Assembly (NCBI GenBank): GCA_009602735.1
Contig: WELA01008389.1
Location: 91,672 to 150,411 of the forward strand
Direction of reading: 5' to 3'
DNA length: 58,740 nucleotides
From: Mesotaenium endlicherianum
Taxonomy: Eukaryota > Streptophyta > Zygnematophyceae > Zygnematales > Mesotaeniaceae
Numbering within the stretch: the first letter of the stretch is position 1; every line of letters starts with the position of its first letter. Positions 47,971 through 58,473 of this stretch are shown here, one piece after another. A model generated the notes under the pieces. It worked only from the letters and a program-made list of their open reading frames with translations. It did no database searches and was not told the origin of the DNA. Both the position numbers and the translations under genes were made by a program.

Positions 47971-48779
47971 GCAGGAAGGCTGGGGCCACCAAGCTCATCA
48001 TCGACCTCACCAACAACCCCGGCGGCTACGTGTACCTCGCCCAAGCGGCCGCCAGCTTCCTCTTCCCGTCGGACCCGAGCACGCCCGAGGGCCGCGCGGC
48101 CCTACCGGTGTCGCCGGCAATCTTCCGCGCGACACCGCTCATCGAGCTGCTGGTAAACGCTACCCTGGCGCAAAACGAGCCGGACTCCTCCTTCTTCTAC
48201 GGCCGCTACGCCGACGCCGCGAGCGCGCGCGCCTTCACGAGCGCCGCTGGGTTCTTCTACCCGACCAGCGAGCGCAGCTACAGCGGCGTGGAGGAGCCGT
48301 ACTCGGCTCCCTTGAAGGAGCCCTTTGAGCCCCTGGAGGCGAACCAGACGGCGGGCCCCCCGCTGTTTGCCGCCTCCAACATCCTGCTCGTGTCGGACGG
48401 GACGTGCGTCTCCGGCTGCGCCACGTTCGCCGTCGAGCTCACGCAGCGCTTCGGCGTGCGCTCCGTCTTCCTGGGCGGCCTCGCCGGGCGGCCGGGGATG
48501 GTATATAACGGCGCGGGCGGCACCATCCTGGACAACGAGGAGGTGGAGGCGGACATGCTGCTCCTGGGGTTGGACCCCGCCAGCCGCCCGGAGGTCCTGC
48601 CCTTGCCGTTTGCGACGCGCGCGCTCCTGACGTTCCCGGTACAGGCCGGGTTTGGGCCCGCCAACACGACGTTCCCCGCAGAGTTCGTGTGGCGCCCCGC
48701 CGAGTTCCAGCTGCTCTACACCGTCGAGACGATCGGCGGAGGGAGGCCCCTCTACTTGGAGGTTGCCAAGCACTTCTAG
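43849..48779 (+). CDS. Secreted S41-family (CPAF/tail-specific-like) serine protease
   Basis: Exons: 43849-44596, 45224-45497, 46443-46514, 46612-46815, 46924-46950, 47442-47560, 47975-48779; roughly 750 residues. Residues 1-22 (MALHISFRHLVLALACLAHA) form a signal peptide, followed by a His-rich repeat and a Pro-rich linker. The N-terminal module (PYNATLAANVLDTVSKYV, FETHL-like AFDTHLRYESGCYQTFAF) and the C-terminal catalytic part (TKLIIDLTNNPGGYVYLAQA, ILLVSDGTCVSGCATFAVEL) match the fungal/protist CPAF-like branch of peptidase S41. The Ser in CVSGC is the likely nucleophile (inference). Several NxT/S sites fit a secreted glycoprotein. Problems: the exon 1 donor appears to be GC (GCAG|GCACGC); the phase at exon 2/3 does not match as read, so a small exon may be lost in the N-gap at 45910; intron 6 contains a foreign RRP41 exon. 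The ATG at 43849 starts the signal peptide; an in-frame ATG at 43732 is less likely. Confidence 0.82.
43957..44082 (+). repeat. 42-bp coding repeat, 14-residue His-rich unit x3
   Basis: Three tandem 42-bp units encode variants of GHHPPGVGHHETRR, the last two ending ATKK and RYGG. Each has two HH pairs around a PPG turn. It sits directly after the signal peptide region of the S41 protease. Metal binding is a plausible inference. Confidence 0.9.
45910..45951. other. Assembly gap (42 N) beside a (CT)n tract
   Basis: Short N run between a poly-C stretch and a (CT)n tract ending near 45993, in intron 2 of the protease gene, where the reading phase fails to match. It may hide part of an exon. Confidence 0.9.
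47744..47803. repeat. Compound (CA)n(GA)n(G)n microsatellite
   Basis: Immediately precedes the orphan RRP41 exon inside intron 6 of the protease gene. Confidence 0.9.
47818..47914 (+). pseudogene. RRP41: Orphan exon of exosome subunit RRP41 (fragment)
   Basis: After a good acceptor (attgtgcag) the frame reads VKCEYSMAAFSTGERRRRTK and continues DRRSTEISLVI, which matches the EYSMA-FSTG-R block of exosome complex subunit RRP41 (RNase PH fold; EXOSC4/SKI6) closely. It stops at an N (47915), after which the next expected family block (RQTMEA-like) is absent. It lies on the plus strand in the intron between exons 6 and 7 of the S41 protease, whose own phase works only if this segment is skipped. 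No other RRP41 exon was found in the window. Most likely a misplaced contig end; a captured exon or nested gene piece is the alternative. Confidence 0.8.
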
Positions 48780-50193
48780 GGGTCTGGAGTCATAGCATGG
48801 GGCGAGGACGGGGGGCTCAGGGGAGTAGCCCGAGGAGGGGCGAGCAGACGGGACGTGGACGTCGACGTTGATAGGACGTTTCTTTCTTTTGCGCCAGCCG
48901 GGACTCTCGTCGGGGGACTGAGGCACAGGAGCGGCCAGTGGCGGGGGGGAAGGGATTGGCAGAAGGATGTCACTGAGGCCCGAGCAAAAAAGCGCATATA
49001 AGTTATCAACTTCCCGGGCAGTGGGCGGGGGGTGGCTCGTTTTCTGTTTTTGAGGGCTTTTTGGGGCAGGACGTGCCCAATGCATGCAGCAAGAAAGAAG
49101 CACATTCAGGATGAAGGCCAAGTGCAACGCCTAATGACCTAGCTGCTGATTTAATATATCGTACAGGAGGCAATAGGTCGCGAAATAAGTCGTTGGGTGC
49201 TCCAAATTTTGAACATGCCATTTCAAGCGGGTTGCTAGTTGACACTATTTTGGGACACTCGATAATAAGCACAGCTAATTTTGGTGCGACAGGAATACAT
49301 GTGAGGCTTCAACGACACTAATACAATCGGGCTGATACGAGCCGGTGCCACGCAGAACATAGATGTGGGGGGCCGGTCAGCCGACAGTTTCAGGATGTAC
49401 CTCGGGCTTGGCCACACTTGTTTTGTAAAAATGTCCATCATGCGTAAATGCAAGCATCTGACTCAGGTGCATGACGTAGCAGCATCCATGTAGGCGAACA
49501 TGCAACGTACAATAGAGTTACAGACGGGGAACGAGCTTGATTCTGACTGTGGAAGAAGGCGTACTTCTGCATGCTACATGTCACCTTTTCAAAAAGACAA
49601 GTGGCATGCAATTTATTATTCTGAAATATTTTGGAAACATACGTGATCTGCAGTTCCAGTCTGTAGCACTCATGAAGCTTGCTTGTTGACAAGGGCATTC
49701 TGTGTAGCCTGCAGCTTTGGGTTCAGTTCACACTGTAGCAATGCATCTGCCAATGTGGACACGAAGGCGAAATGAGACCAAACAGGGCATGGCCAAGTTA
49801 GCTGAGGGATTGAAAAGCGCACCAACTGCAGATATAAAACCTTTTGTTAAGTAATGTTTTGATGTAAGTGAAACAAGTAGAGCACGCCAGCACCTTCAAG
49901 ATATGGGACACCTAGTGAGGTTGCTTAACTCTAGAATACAGCAAATCGGACCCCGCTGTGCAAAGGTCCTCAAAAGTCTTCGCAGCAGGAGGGCAAAGAG
50001 TGGCATGAGAGGAGCCTCATCCGGGCCACCACGCACCTGCCACCGAAAACTACTCACGTCTCCTGGCTTGAAGACCTACCTCCTCAGCTCCAACTGCTTA
50101 GCTTCTAATCCACGCAGCTGAAACCCCGTGCCACAGCAGGCGCACTCTGCCGGCAGGCCACCTGGCAGCCATGCGTGCAAGCAAGCAGCTTGG
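48780..50193. other. Intergenic region downstream of the S41 protease
   Basis: GC drops quickly after the protease stop. I see no exon, RNA gene or transposon that I can support in this 1.4 kb. Confidence 0.45.
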
Positions 50194-50381
50194 CTAGCTT
50201 GCGCCTGTGTCCCTGGCAAAGGGGGAGGAGCACATGCTGCATGGGCCAGGATGCCCGAGGGCAGGGCGCCTGGTGTCCTTAAACAGCTGCCTTGTATTGC
50301 CAGGTGGCAGCCTGCAGCAGGGGCTCCACGCCTGTGCGGCAGCATACTCTACATGGCTCAAGTACCAGATAGGTCTATTCC
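50194..50381 (-). pseudogene. 3'-terminal relic of F-box/Leu-rich gene
   Basis: The minus strand reads a copy of the last part of the F-box/Leu-rich protein: RQLFKDTRRPALGHPGPCSM, then a stop at 50196-50194. Nucleotide similarity to 33590-33760 continues upstream to about 50381 and then stops. No F-box or Leu-rich part accompanies it. It is a truncated third member of the local family. Confidence 0.7.
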
Positions 50382-50988
50382 AGCCTTGCTGAAGCTACTC
50401 TGTGACATGAGTGCGGAAGCACGGAGCCTGAGCTCGTCACCGCCAAATCTCCACTACGTGGAACACAGATTTGACCTGGTGGGGCTTGGCGCCGGGCAGC
50501 AGTAGCAGGCCATACAGTACATCACCAATACAAAATCTGCCGATTACTTAATTTCACCACCGCAGCAAGTCGCAGCACCCGTATGCTGTACCCACAAAGC
50601 TTTGCAGGAAGAGGGAGATGGCAAAAAAGGTGCCCCACCGTAAACGTGGTGAGAAAACGATGGCCAGCACGTCTTACTGACGTTATACTCAGCAGTTGGT
50701 TCAACTTGGTTCACCTGTCACTTCAAGCCAAGCAGGGACTCAAAAATACCTACAGCCTTCCTCAAGAAGTGGCACAGTTTTGCAGCTGGCGCTGGGGCAC
50801 TTGCGAATAGTGCGAGACAGGAAGCCATGGAGGAGCAGCGCGGACCTATCTGGAGTAATACGCCGCAATGATAAGTAATTACATCTCTGGCATCACTAAC
50901 CAGCCTTCTCAACTTCTAGTTTAACTCCTATAGCACAGCCGGTTAATTCTACCAGCAGGCAGGCACGCCACCCACGCAAACAACTGAC

Positions 50989-52845
50989 CTACCTAGCGCC
51001 CGTGGCCCTGGTCGAGGGGGCGGGGCACATGCTGCACGGGCCGGGAGCAGGAGGCCCCAGGACGGGGCGCCTGGTGTCCTTGAACAGGTGCCTGGCGTCT
51101 CCAGGTTGCAGCATGCGGCAGGAGCTACCCTCCTGGGCGACAGTATAATCTGAGTGCCTCTTGTACCAGGGCCCCTCGTACCCCTCACATCTGCAGTGCT
51201 GGGAACACCGCCACCTGGCGCTCCAGGGCGAGCAGCCCGTCGACGAGGGGCAGCAGCTTGCAGGTGTGCACCAAGAGCATCTCCAGCGTGCGCGTGTGCG
51301 CTCGGCAGACGTGCCACATGGCCTCCTCTGGGTCCTCCACGTGGTTACGTTCGTGCATGTACAGGGACAGGGACGTCAGCCGAGTAAGGTATTGTAAGTG
51401 AGGACGGGTCACCTTCTTGGTGAAGGTCATGTGTAAAGAGCGTAGGCTAGGTGTGAATGAAAAATAGTCGGGCTGGATGGCTCCCGTGGCCTCCAGCGTG
51501 AGGTCCTCCAGGAGGGGCAAGAGCCTCGAATTTCTCGAGATGACAGCGCACGAGGTGTTCATCTTCCGGAGAGTGGAGCTTAGCAGTAACGAGTCCCCGA
51601 TGGCCATCGTTCCAGGCGCGTAGTGGGCATCCCAGCGAAGCCACAGAGACGTCAGATGGCTCATTGTCGAGACCAGCTCCATCTTCCGGGCACCGTCTTG
51701 CCAGAGGATAGCAGCAGCAAAAGGGGAGGGAAGGGGGGGGAGGGGAGGGGCTGTCAAGAACGGGCTCTGCCCCTAAGCATCCGGATTGAAGAAGTCAAAA
51801 CATGTGCGGGCAAGAATCACCTGACGTCGTAACNGGGGGGGGGGGGGAGGGGCTGTCAAGAACGGGCTCTGCCCCTAAGCATCCGGATTGAAGAAGTCAA
51901 AACATGTGCGGGCAAGAATCACCTGACGTCGTAACATGCACCAGCAAGGTGCAGGGAACGCGACATGGCAGATCCAGCCTGCAAGAGGCGAGGGGTGAGG
52001 CTCGAGGGGATCGCTTGAGTAGTTTAGCAACTTGCATGCGAGCAATTCCGAGCTCCCTGAGGCCTGTGGCGGGGCGCAGAGAGTCCAGCAGCGGGCAATA
52101 CTCGGGCTGAAGCCAGACCTCTAAGCCCGAGAACGCGGGGAGCGCCGCCAGCCATGGGGGCAACGGCAGCTCCGATGCATCTGTCACGACATGGAGCTTC
52201 TGAAGGCTCGTCAGCCGGGCAAGCGATGGGCTGACAGGGACGCAGCAGGGGTCGCGGGAGCCACCGGCGGGCTTTGAAGGGAAGTCGAGGTTGATGTAGT
52301 CAAGAGTTAACTCCCGCAGACGCGCCTGCTCGGAGAAGTCCAAGCCCTCCAGAGCCTCCCGATAGAGGTGCCAGCTGTCGGCGTTGTCTTTGCCACGGTC
52401 TCCACTGCTGGGATTGTCAAAGTCCAGGTACAGCTCCTGGATGTCGGTCTTGAGCGACAGGGAACAAGGACAGGTCGTCCAAGACCTTCCAACCAAGAGG
52501 CATCGTCAGTCGAAAGGACGTGAGACGGAGGAAGCCAATGGCTAGCCCTCTCAGAAACCTTGTGTCCGAGGGGTCATGTATGTGGGCGTGTGTGACGTTC
52601 CTCAGGCTGCGCAGCTCGTGGAGCGCCCCATCCGCATCGGCCCCACACCTACAGGAAGCGCGCGTGCAAGTGGCGAGCAGCAGAGTGCGCCACCTGGCGC
52701 ACACGCTGCTCAAGCGCTTGACCTGAGGCATGGAGACGCTTGCCCCACAGAATTGCAAAGGACCAGCTACAGTTGCAACAGATAGCAAGATGGGCTCCAG
52801 AATGCCATCTGGCAGGTCCAAGATGCTCGCCGATGCCTGCGCCAC
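50989..52845 (-). pseudogene. F-box/Leu-rich paralogue, multiply damaged
   Basis: Minus-strand homologue of the gene at 32035-33766 with the same two-exon layout (exon 1 about 52845-52030, exon 2 about 51703-50989). Shared blocks: ILDLPDGILEPILLSV, VKRLSSVCARWRTLLLATC, CGADADGALHELRSLRNVTH, LLPLLEDLTLEATGAIQPDY and QLF/HLFKDTRRPVLGPPAPG. Three lesions: the aligned ATG is GTG; a one-base shift in the C-run near 52465 breaks the frame between the KVLDDLS and SLKTDIQ segments; a second one-base shift near 51200 ends the frame early before a readable tail. The intron contains an N and an 88-bp exact duplication. It could be a true pseudogene or in part a low-quality assembly, but the start loss and two shifts together favour decay. 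Confidence 0.78.
51746..51935. repeat. 88-bp exact duplication around an N
   Basis: 51746-51833 and 51848-51935 are identical and are separated only by an N (51834) and a poly-G tract. This is the usual look of two overlapping contig ends joined without merging, so one copy is probably not real. Confidence 0.85.
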
Positions 52846-53099
52846 ATCGGCATTTGCCTGCCACAATTCATGGCGACAAAAAATGTGAAGACATGGAGAG
52901 CTACAGAGCGTGAAGGCCTTAGAACTCCGATCCCTGTGGAAATGAAAGATTCACAACAGTCTTAAAAGTGTAGATGTTGAGAATGAGATCCAACAAACGC
53001 ATTTCGAGTGTTTTACTTTTACAATTTAGCAAGCTTGTAATACGAGAAGGTAGTCTGGGGTTCTCTGCTGAATTGTAATTACATTTGTAGGCTAAAGAG
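52846..53099. other. Spacer between F-box pseudogene and retrotransposon
   Basis: No gene seen. The 5' edge of the LTR may fall here or slightly downstream; it cannot be fixed without the 3' LTR. Confidence 0.4.
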
Positions 53100-53556
53100 T
53101 GTCAGCAGCAAGCTTGAATAATGGTTACCACCGTGTATTGCACCAAATAGTTATGTAATGAATCAGTATACTGGTTGATATAATATTCATTTAAATAATA
53201 TAGTTAAATAAGATCAGCCTGCTGAACTCTAGTTAACAATCAGTCTGCTGGACTTTATACTTAACGTCAGTTTAATGACTTGGCCGGAAGTACCAGGCTG
53301 AGGTCACCTTAAGTCAGCTTGCTGACACATTCCTTGACAGCCAGCTGACTTCCGTACACGGTAGCAGCTAACTGCCTCGATATGCATCTAAGTGTGGTAT
53401 GCTAGTTTACTTGCATTTGACTTACGAGTATTGTTCACTGCTAGTGTATTGTCCTTTGCCGTTAAACCAGTTAACGTAAATACCATAAAGATTACTTGCT
53501 GATATAAAGATCTTTATTAATTGTTAATCGCCTATTTGGTAAGTCAATTCATTTCA
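53100..53556 (+). repeat. 5' LTR (left edge approximate)
   Basis: The right edge is defined by CA at 53555-53556, one base before the primer binding site. It contains a TATAAA at 53503-53508 and three similar TCAGYYTGCTGRAC-like motifs at 53214, 53240 and 53314, the last an almost perfect palindrome (GTCAGCTTGCTGAC). The left TG end cannot be chosen among several candidates. Confidence 0.55.
53503..53508 (+). promoter_or_regulatory. LTR TATA box
   Basis: TATAAA about 50 bp before the LTR end; would place transcription start near 53530 (inference). Confidence 0.5.
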
Positions 53557-53557
53557 G

Positions 53558-53569
53558 TGGTATCGGAGC
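53558..53569 (+). promoter_or_regulatory. Primer binding site (tRNA-iMet type)
   Basis: TGGTATCGGAGC differs by one base from TGGTATCAGAGC, the common plant retrotransposon site complementary to the 3' end of initiator tRNA-Met. It lies one base after the LTR end. Confidence 0.85.
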
Positions 53570-53590
53570 GATTATCTCAATCTTCTTTGT

Positions 53591-55069
53591 ATGGTAAGGA
53601 CAAGGTCTCAAACTAGCAACTTCCGAGACATGGAAAACCAAGATAACGAGAATGTCAAAAACCAGGCGGAAAGCCATGTAGCGGGAACCCGTACCTATTC
53701 TGAAGCAGTAGCAGATACTGCAGCTAGAGAGGTTGCAGATGAGGCAGCTGCTATTGCCGCAGTCGCAGCACAGCAAGCTGAGGAGGAGAGAGCCAGGCTA
53801 GAAGCTGAACAAGTAGCAAAGGCCGCTGAAGATACAAAAAGGAGGGAAAGACAGCCAGCTGACAAGCGCACTGTCGAGGAACTCATGGCATCAAGGGCCA
53901 ATGATCTGAACCCACCTCCTGGTGTACAACTCAATGTACCCCTAGGTCAAATACGTGACCGGCTGAATGCGGCAGGAATTGCTGCTGCAGGAGCGAGAGG
54001 GATTGTTGAGGACACTACTCAGCGATTAGATGCCAATGCTGCTGCTGCATTTGCTAATCTACCACCCCAAAGTGTAGACTTGGGAGCATTGTTCGTTCAG
54101 ATGCAGTCGCAAATGGCGACCATGTATCAGTCCCAGCAGGAGGACAAAAGAATCATAATGTCCCTACTGCGGGACAGAGACCAACTGGGGTCTCACACCA
54201 CTAGTGGTGGTGGCCGAGGGCCTAGTAAGCCCAAGCCGAAACCTCCCCAGGACTATGATCCTGAGGGAAACAGAAAATATTACCTGATCAAGTTTCTCGC
54301 GGATGTTGAGCAGTGGCTGGAGAACTACCCAGAACTGCAAGATTACGAGAAGGTCAGGCACACCGGTGCGCTACTGAAAGGCAGTGCCGCAGACTGGTGG
54401 CTTTACTGGAAGGAAGAGCGTAAGGCTCGGCAACTCGGTGACCCTACGTGGGTAGAGTTTGTCGAGAAGTTGCATGAGAAGTTTGATGTCATCAACCAGC
54501 AGGAGAAAGCTATCTATGCGATGATCTCCCTGACACTGAAGCAGACCACTTCAGTTGCTGAGTTTGCTCAAAAGTTCCAAGAGAACATGATGAAGCAGCC
54601 TGATTTGCCAGAACGGTATAGGATAGCATACTTCAGGTATGGCTTGAAATCCGAGGTCTCTGGTCATTTTGCTGAGAAAAAGTATGAGAAACTGGCTGAC
54701 TTGATCCAGGATGCTGACGCCTGGGATCAGCAGCAGTTCAATCACAAGCGCCAGAGTAACGCTTTGGTGTCTAAGATTGTCAAAAAGCCCCACGGTTCCT
54801 ACAATGCAGTTGAAGGAGACCAGGCTGAGGATAATCAGGGTGATGAATATGAGTATGAGTACAATGCTATTCAGTCTAGAGGTAGAGGTGGTCCCTCTCG
54901 AGGTGGCTATGGAAGGGGTGGTGGTAGGACTAAGCCGAGACCAGCCTCAGCAAAATCTACTTGCTACCATTGTCAGCAGAAAGGCCACTACAGAGAACAG
55001 TGTCCGGTCAAGCACCTGCCTAAGGTCGAGAGAAAAGACCAGCCTTTAAAAGACAGCAACAGTCAGTAA
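53591..55069 (+). CDS. gag: Retrotransposon Gag polyprotein
   Basis: 492 residues. The N-terminal third is Ala/Glu-rich and probably helical. The central part has the retrotransposon gag core ([53 protein letters not shown]). Near the C-terminus is an Arg/Gly-rich stretch ([15 protein letters not shown]), then one CCHC zinc knuckle, [14 protein letters not shown], from about residue 458. It forms the virus-like particle shell and binds the RNA. The frame is intact. The stop at 55067 lies inside the hairpin of the candidate -1 frameshift signal that would connect it to pol. Confidence 0.93.
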   Translation: MVRTRSQTSNFRDMENQDNENVKNQAESHVAGTRTYSEAVADTAAREVADEAAAIAAVAAQQAEEERARLEAEQVAKAAEDTKRRERQPADKRTVEELMASRANDLNPPPGVQLNVPLGQIRDRLNAAGIAAAGARGIVEDTTQRLDANAAAAFANLPPQSVDLGALFVQMQSQMATMYQSQQEDKRIIMSLLRDRDQLGSHTTSGGGRGPSKPKPKPPQDYDPEGNRKYYLIKFLADVEQWLENYPELQDYEKVRHTGALLKGSAADWWLYWKEERKARQLGDPTWVEFVEKLHEKFDVINQQEKAIYAMISLTLKQTTSVAEFAQKFQENMMKQPDLPERYRIAYFRYGLKSEVSGHFAEKKYEKLADLIQDADAWDQQQFNHKRQSNALVSKIVKKPHGSYNAVEGDQAEDNQGDEYEYEYNAIQSRGRGGPSRGGYGRGGGRTKPRPASAKSTCYHCQQKGHYREQCPVKHLPKVERKDQPLKDSNSQ

Positions 55070-55086
55070 TCCAGTCTACTGACTGT
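55045..55086 (+). promoter_or_regulatory. Candidate -1 ribosomal frameshift signal, gag-pol
   Basis: In the gag frame a slippery heptamer T TTA AAA lies at 55045-55051. After a 7-nt spacer comes a perfect 10-bp hairpin: ACAGTCAGTA (55059-55068), loop ATCCAGTC, TACTGACTGT (55077-55086). The gag stop TAA (55067-55069) falls at the top of the hairpin. Slipping back one base enters the pol frame (TTT AAA AGA CAG), which is open from here to the pol ORF. Confidence 0.8.
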
Positions 55087-55137
55087 GAGGATGCTAGAGA
55101 TAGTGAGTCGTCACTAGCTGCCCTCGTAGCAGGTATT

Positions 55138-58100
55138 ATGGGTCCTGCTGAACTGGATTCACTATGCATGCCTGACAAACAGATAAAGGAGACCATCAGT
55201 AATATAGACGTCCAGAGAGTGCACACTCTGGATGCTCTTGTTCCACCTGATGTCCAACATTTCTTTGCTACGTCAGGAGAACAATGCGAAAGTCAGGAAA
55301 AGACAGTCCCCCCTATCCTACTGCATTGCATGATTGCAGGTAGGAAGGTGAGGGCATTTGTTGACGGAGGGGCGTCACATACTTTTATTCACAAGGACTT
55401 AGTTAAGCGGCTAAGGCTGCCTACTGTCACCCAAGGGAATAGAAAAATATTCCTTGGAGATGCCTCAAGTATCCCGGGAGGAGTTATAACCAAGCCTATT
55501 GAGGTCCAGTTAGGTTCTGGCATTGCAGTTCTAACTGAAACGCTTACATTTGAGGTACTCAACACTGGCTTTTATGATCTCGTGCTAGGCAGGTCCTGGC
55601 TTAATAGACATCAAGCTGAAGTGTGTTGGAGCAGAGGTACAGTTAAAGTGAGAGGAGCCAGTGATGGGCAGACTGACTTGGCACCCACCAGTGCTCTTCC
55701 TCTTGTCCTGTGTGGATGGCAAATGAAGGAAAAGAAGAGGCTTCCAGAAGGATGCAAGTTGCTGAATGCAATGGAGTTCGTCAAAAGCTGGAACCAGAAG
55801 GAGGACAGATGGTTCTGTCTGCTGCTAAGAGAGGTACCTCCTCAACCTGAAGAAGTGGTTGAGAAAAAGGTAAGCCCTCCGGAGCACCCTACTGCTGCAA
55901 AAAATGTTGCTCAGTACACTGATGTATTTAATATGCCTCCAGGACTACCCCCAAAGAGGGAAGTAGATCATAGGATTGATCTATTACCTGGGAGTCAGCC
56001 ACCTTGGCAACGCACGTATGGCTTGTCTTATGTGGAGAGCGAGGAGTCGAAAACACAGATTGCAGAGCTTGAGGAAAACGGTTATATTTCTCCCAGTAAA
56101 TCACCTTACGGCGCACCCATCCTATTTGTTAAGAAAAAGGATGGCAGTATGCGGATGTGTGTGGATTACAGAGCCCTGAACAGAATTACAGTAAAGAACA
56201 AGTATGCTTTACCCAGAATCGAGGACTTGCTTGATACCCTGTCTGGTGCTAAGGTGTTCAGTAAGATAGATCTCAAGAGTGGTTATCATCAAATCAGAAT
56301 TGCTGAGGGGGATGAACACAAGACTGCCTTCCGCACACGTTATGGACACTATGAGTTCAACGTGATGCCATTTGGACTGACTAATGCTCCTGCTACCTTT
56401 ATGGGTGCTATGAATGACATTTTCAGACCTTATTTGGATAAGTTTGTGCAAGTTTTCCTGGATGATATTTTAATTTTCTCTAAAGATGAAGCTCAGCACA
56501 CTGAACACTTAAAGACAGTCCTGGACACTCTGCGGAAAAATCACTTATATGCTAAAATGAGCAAGTGTGATTTCTTTAAGGAAAGTATTGAATTCTTAGG
56601 CCACGTTGTCAGTAAAGAGGGCATCAGTGTGGATCCTAAGAAAGTCCAGACCATAAGGGACTGGCCAGTACCACAGTCTGTCTCTGAAGTTAGATCCTTC
56701 CTCGGGTTGGCTAACTACTATAGGAGATTTATTGAGAATTATTCCACAAAGGCCAGTAAACTGACTGACCTTACTAAGAAAGACATCGGGTATGTGTGGG
56801 GGGAAGAGCAGCAGGCTGCCTTCCAGACCCTTAAAGATGCCCTTTGTTCTGCCCCAGTGCTAGCCGTGTATGACCCCAGCAAACCGGTGCAGGTGGTTAC
56901 TGATGCCTCTGATTTTGCCATGGGTGCTATTTTGTTGCAGCCTGCTGACAAAACCACAAAGGATGGTAAGGTACGGCAGGAGTGGCATCCTGTGTTGTAT
57001 GAGTCTATGAAATTTAATCCAGCGGAGATTAATTACTCAGTGCATGATAAAGAGCTGCTAGCTATCATTCATGTACTCAAACAGTGGAGAGCATACTTAC
57101 ATGGTAAAGCTTTTAAGGTGATTACAGATCATCTAGCTCTGACCCACTTTCAGAAGAAGTCCAAGCTGTCGAGGAGGGAGAACCGCTGGAGCCAGATGCT
57201 GGAGCAGTTCCAAGTCCAGATCGACTACAAACCAGGGAAGTTGAATCCTGCTGATGCACTCTCTAGAAGACCTGACTTGCAAGAAAGGAACTTTAGTCAG
57301 CATGCTGTAGATAAAGTCCTGTGTGCACTCACTTCACTAAAGGTGAAAAAGTCCTTCCTTGAACAACTTAGGAAAGCCTACCTTTCTGACCCAACATTTG
57401 AGCCCAGCCCCACTACTGGTGTGTGTCGTGCTACTGCACTCGGGTATAAGCTCAAGGGAGGGGTCTGGGTGACTGAAACCACTTCAGGCAGGCTGAAGCT
57501 GGTCATTCCTAATAATTTGGAAATAAGGTCTCTCTTACTGAGTCAAGCTCATGACAGTCTCCTGGGTGGACATTTGGGGCAGGCCAAAACTGTTGGCAAA
57601 CTGGCAAAACATTATCATTGGGAGGGGTTACCCCGGGAGGTCTTGAAATATGTCAAGTCCTGTGACCAGTGTCAGAGAAATAAGTCTCGGCACACACCAC
57701 CCGGAGGTCTCTTGCAACCGCTACCCATCCCAGCGGGACGCTGGGAAACTATATCCATGGACTGGGTGGTCTCACTACCAAGAACTGCCAACGGGCATGA
57801 TTCAATACTGGTAGTCGTGGATAAACTGACAAAAATGGTCATTTTTATCCCCACAACTGTCAAAGTGACTGCACTCGAAACAGCGAGACAGTTTTACAAC
57901 CATGTAGTATGCCAACATGGGCTCCCTTCTAATATCATCTCAGACAGAGACTCAAAATTCACCTCTAAGTTCTGGAGAGCTTTAATGGGGTTAATGGGAG
58001 TCAAACAGCTGCTCAGCACAGCAAACCACCCTCAGACTGATGGGCAGACTGAAAGAACTAACCGAGTTCTGCAGGAGGTGCTGAGAGCATATATTAACCA

Positions 58101-58473
58101 AAAACAAGATAATTGGGATGACCTGTTGCCTCAAATTCAGTTTGCGGTCAACAGTGCGGTGCACGCGTCAACGGGCAAGAGTCCTTTTGAACTCAGCCTG
58201 GGTAGATTCCCTAAGTCTCCTTTAGATGTGCTAGGGGAATCTTTAACTCACCCTGAAGGGATTGACAACCCGGTCTCCCTCCAGTTAACTCAGGAGTTTG
58301 CTGACACCCTGTCAGAAGTCCAACGAAACGTGCACAAGGCCCAAGAAAACCAACAACAATACGCTAATCAACACCGTCGGGAACTGACATTTTCCAAGGG
58401 GGATTTAGTCAAACTGCATTCTCAGCACCTGTACCTCCCTGGTGTGGTCAAGAAAAAGCTTGGCCCTGTCTAG
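55138..58473 (+). CDS. pol: Retrotransposon Pol polyprotein (PR-RT-RH-IN)
   Basis: 1111 residues from the first ATG; the frame is open further upstream to the slippery site in gag, so translation probably enters by -1 frameshift. Domains: aspartic protease with FVDGGAS (D at about 76, DGGA in place of the usual D-S/T-G-A); reverse transcriptase with [32 protein letters not shown] and the catalytic FLDD (about 440-443); RNase H ([15 protein letters not shown] ... [16 protein letters not shown]); integrase with an H-H-C-C zinc finger (HDSLLGGH ... CDQCQ) and catalytic D875, D936 and E972, with the D-35-E spacing exact. The frame ends at TAG (58471-58473) in the middle of the conserved KLGP...VGPY block, so this stop is premature. 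Confidence 0.93.
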   Translation: MGPAELDSLCMPDKQIKETISNIDVQRVHTLDALVPPDVQHFFATSGEQCESQEKTVPPILLHCMIAGRKVRAFVDGGASHTFIHKDLVKRLRLPTVTQGNRKIFLGDASSIPGGVITKPIEVQLGSGIAVLTETLTFEVLNTGFYDLVLGRSWLNRHQAEVCWSRGTVKVRGASDGQTDLAPTSALPLVLCGWQMKEKKRLPEGCKLLNAMEFVKSWNQKEDRWFCLLLREVPPQPEEVVEKKVSPPEHPTAAKNVAQYTDVFNMPPGLPPKREVDHRIDLLPGSQPPWQRTYGLSYVESEESKTQIAELEENGYISPSKSPYGAPILFVKKKDGSMRMCVDYRALNRITVKNKYALPRIEDLLDTLSGAKVFSKIDLKSGYHQIRIAEGDEHKTAFRTRYGHYEFNVMPFGLTNAPATFMGAMNDIFRPYLDKFVQVFLDDILIFSKDEAQHTEHLKTVLDTLRKNHLYAKMSKCDFFKESIEFLGHVVSKEGISVDPKKVQTIRDWPVPQSVSEVRSFLGLANYYRRFIENYSTKASKLTDLTKKDIGYVWGEEQQAAFQTLKDALCSAPVLAVYDPSKPVQVVTDASDFAMGAILLQPADKTTKDGKVRQEWHPVLYESMKFNPAEINYSVHDKELLAIIHVLKQWRAYLHGKAFKVITDHLALTHFQKKSKLSRRENRWSQMLEQFQVQIDYKPGKLNPADALSRRPDLQERNFSQHAVDKVLCALTSLKVKKSFLEQLRKAYLSDPTFEPSPTTGVCRATALGYKLKGGVWVTETTSGRLKLVIPNNLEIRSLLLSQAHDSLLGGHLGQAKTVGKLAKHYHWEGLPREVLKYVKSCDQCQRNKSRHTPPGGLLQPLPIPAGRWETISMDWVVSLPRTANGHDSILVVVDKLTKMVIFIPTTVKVTALETARQFYNHVVCQHGLPSNIISDRDSKFTSKFWRALMGLMGVKQLLSTANHPQTDGQTERTNRVLQEVLRAYINQKQDNWDDLLPQIQFAVNSAVHASTGKSPFELSLGRFPKSPLDVLGESLTHPEGIDNPVSLQLTQEFADTLSEVQRNVHKAQENQQQYANQHRRELTFSKGDLVKLHSQHLYLPGVVKKKLGPV

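Noticed and set aside
48102..49127. 341-codon minus-strand frame
   Set aside because: Antisense shadow of the protease catalytic exon, with no family resemblance.
58471..58473. Programmed stop readthrough at the pol TAG
   Set aside because: A second frame break follows within 170 bp, so simple inactivation or sequence error is more likely.
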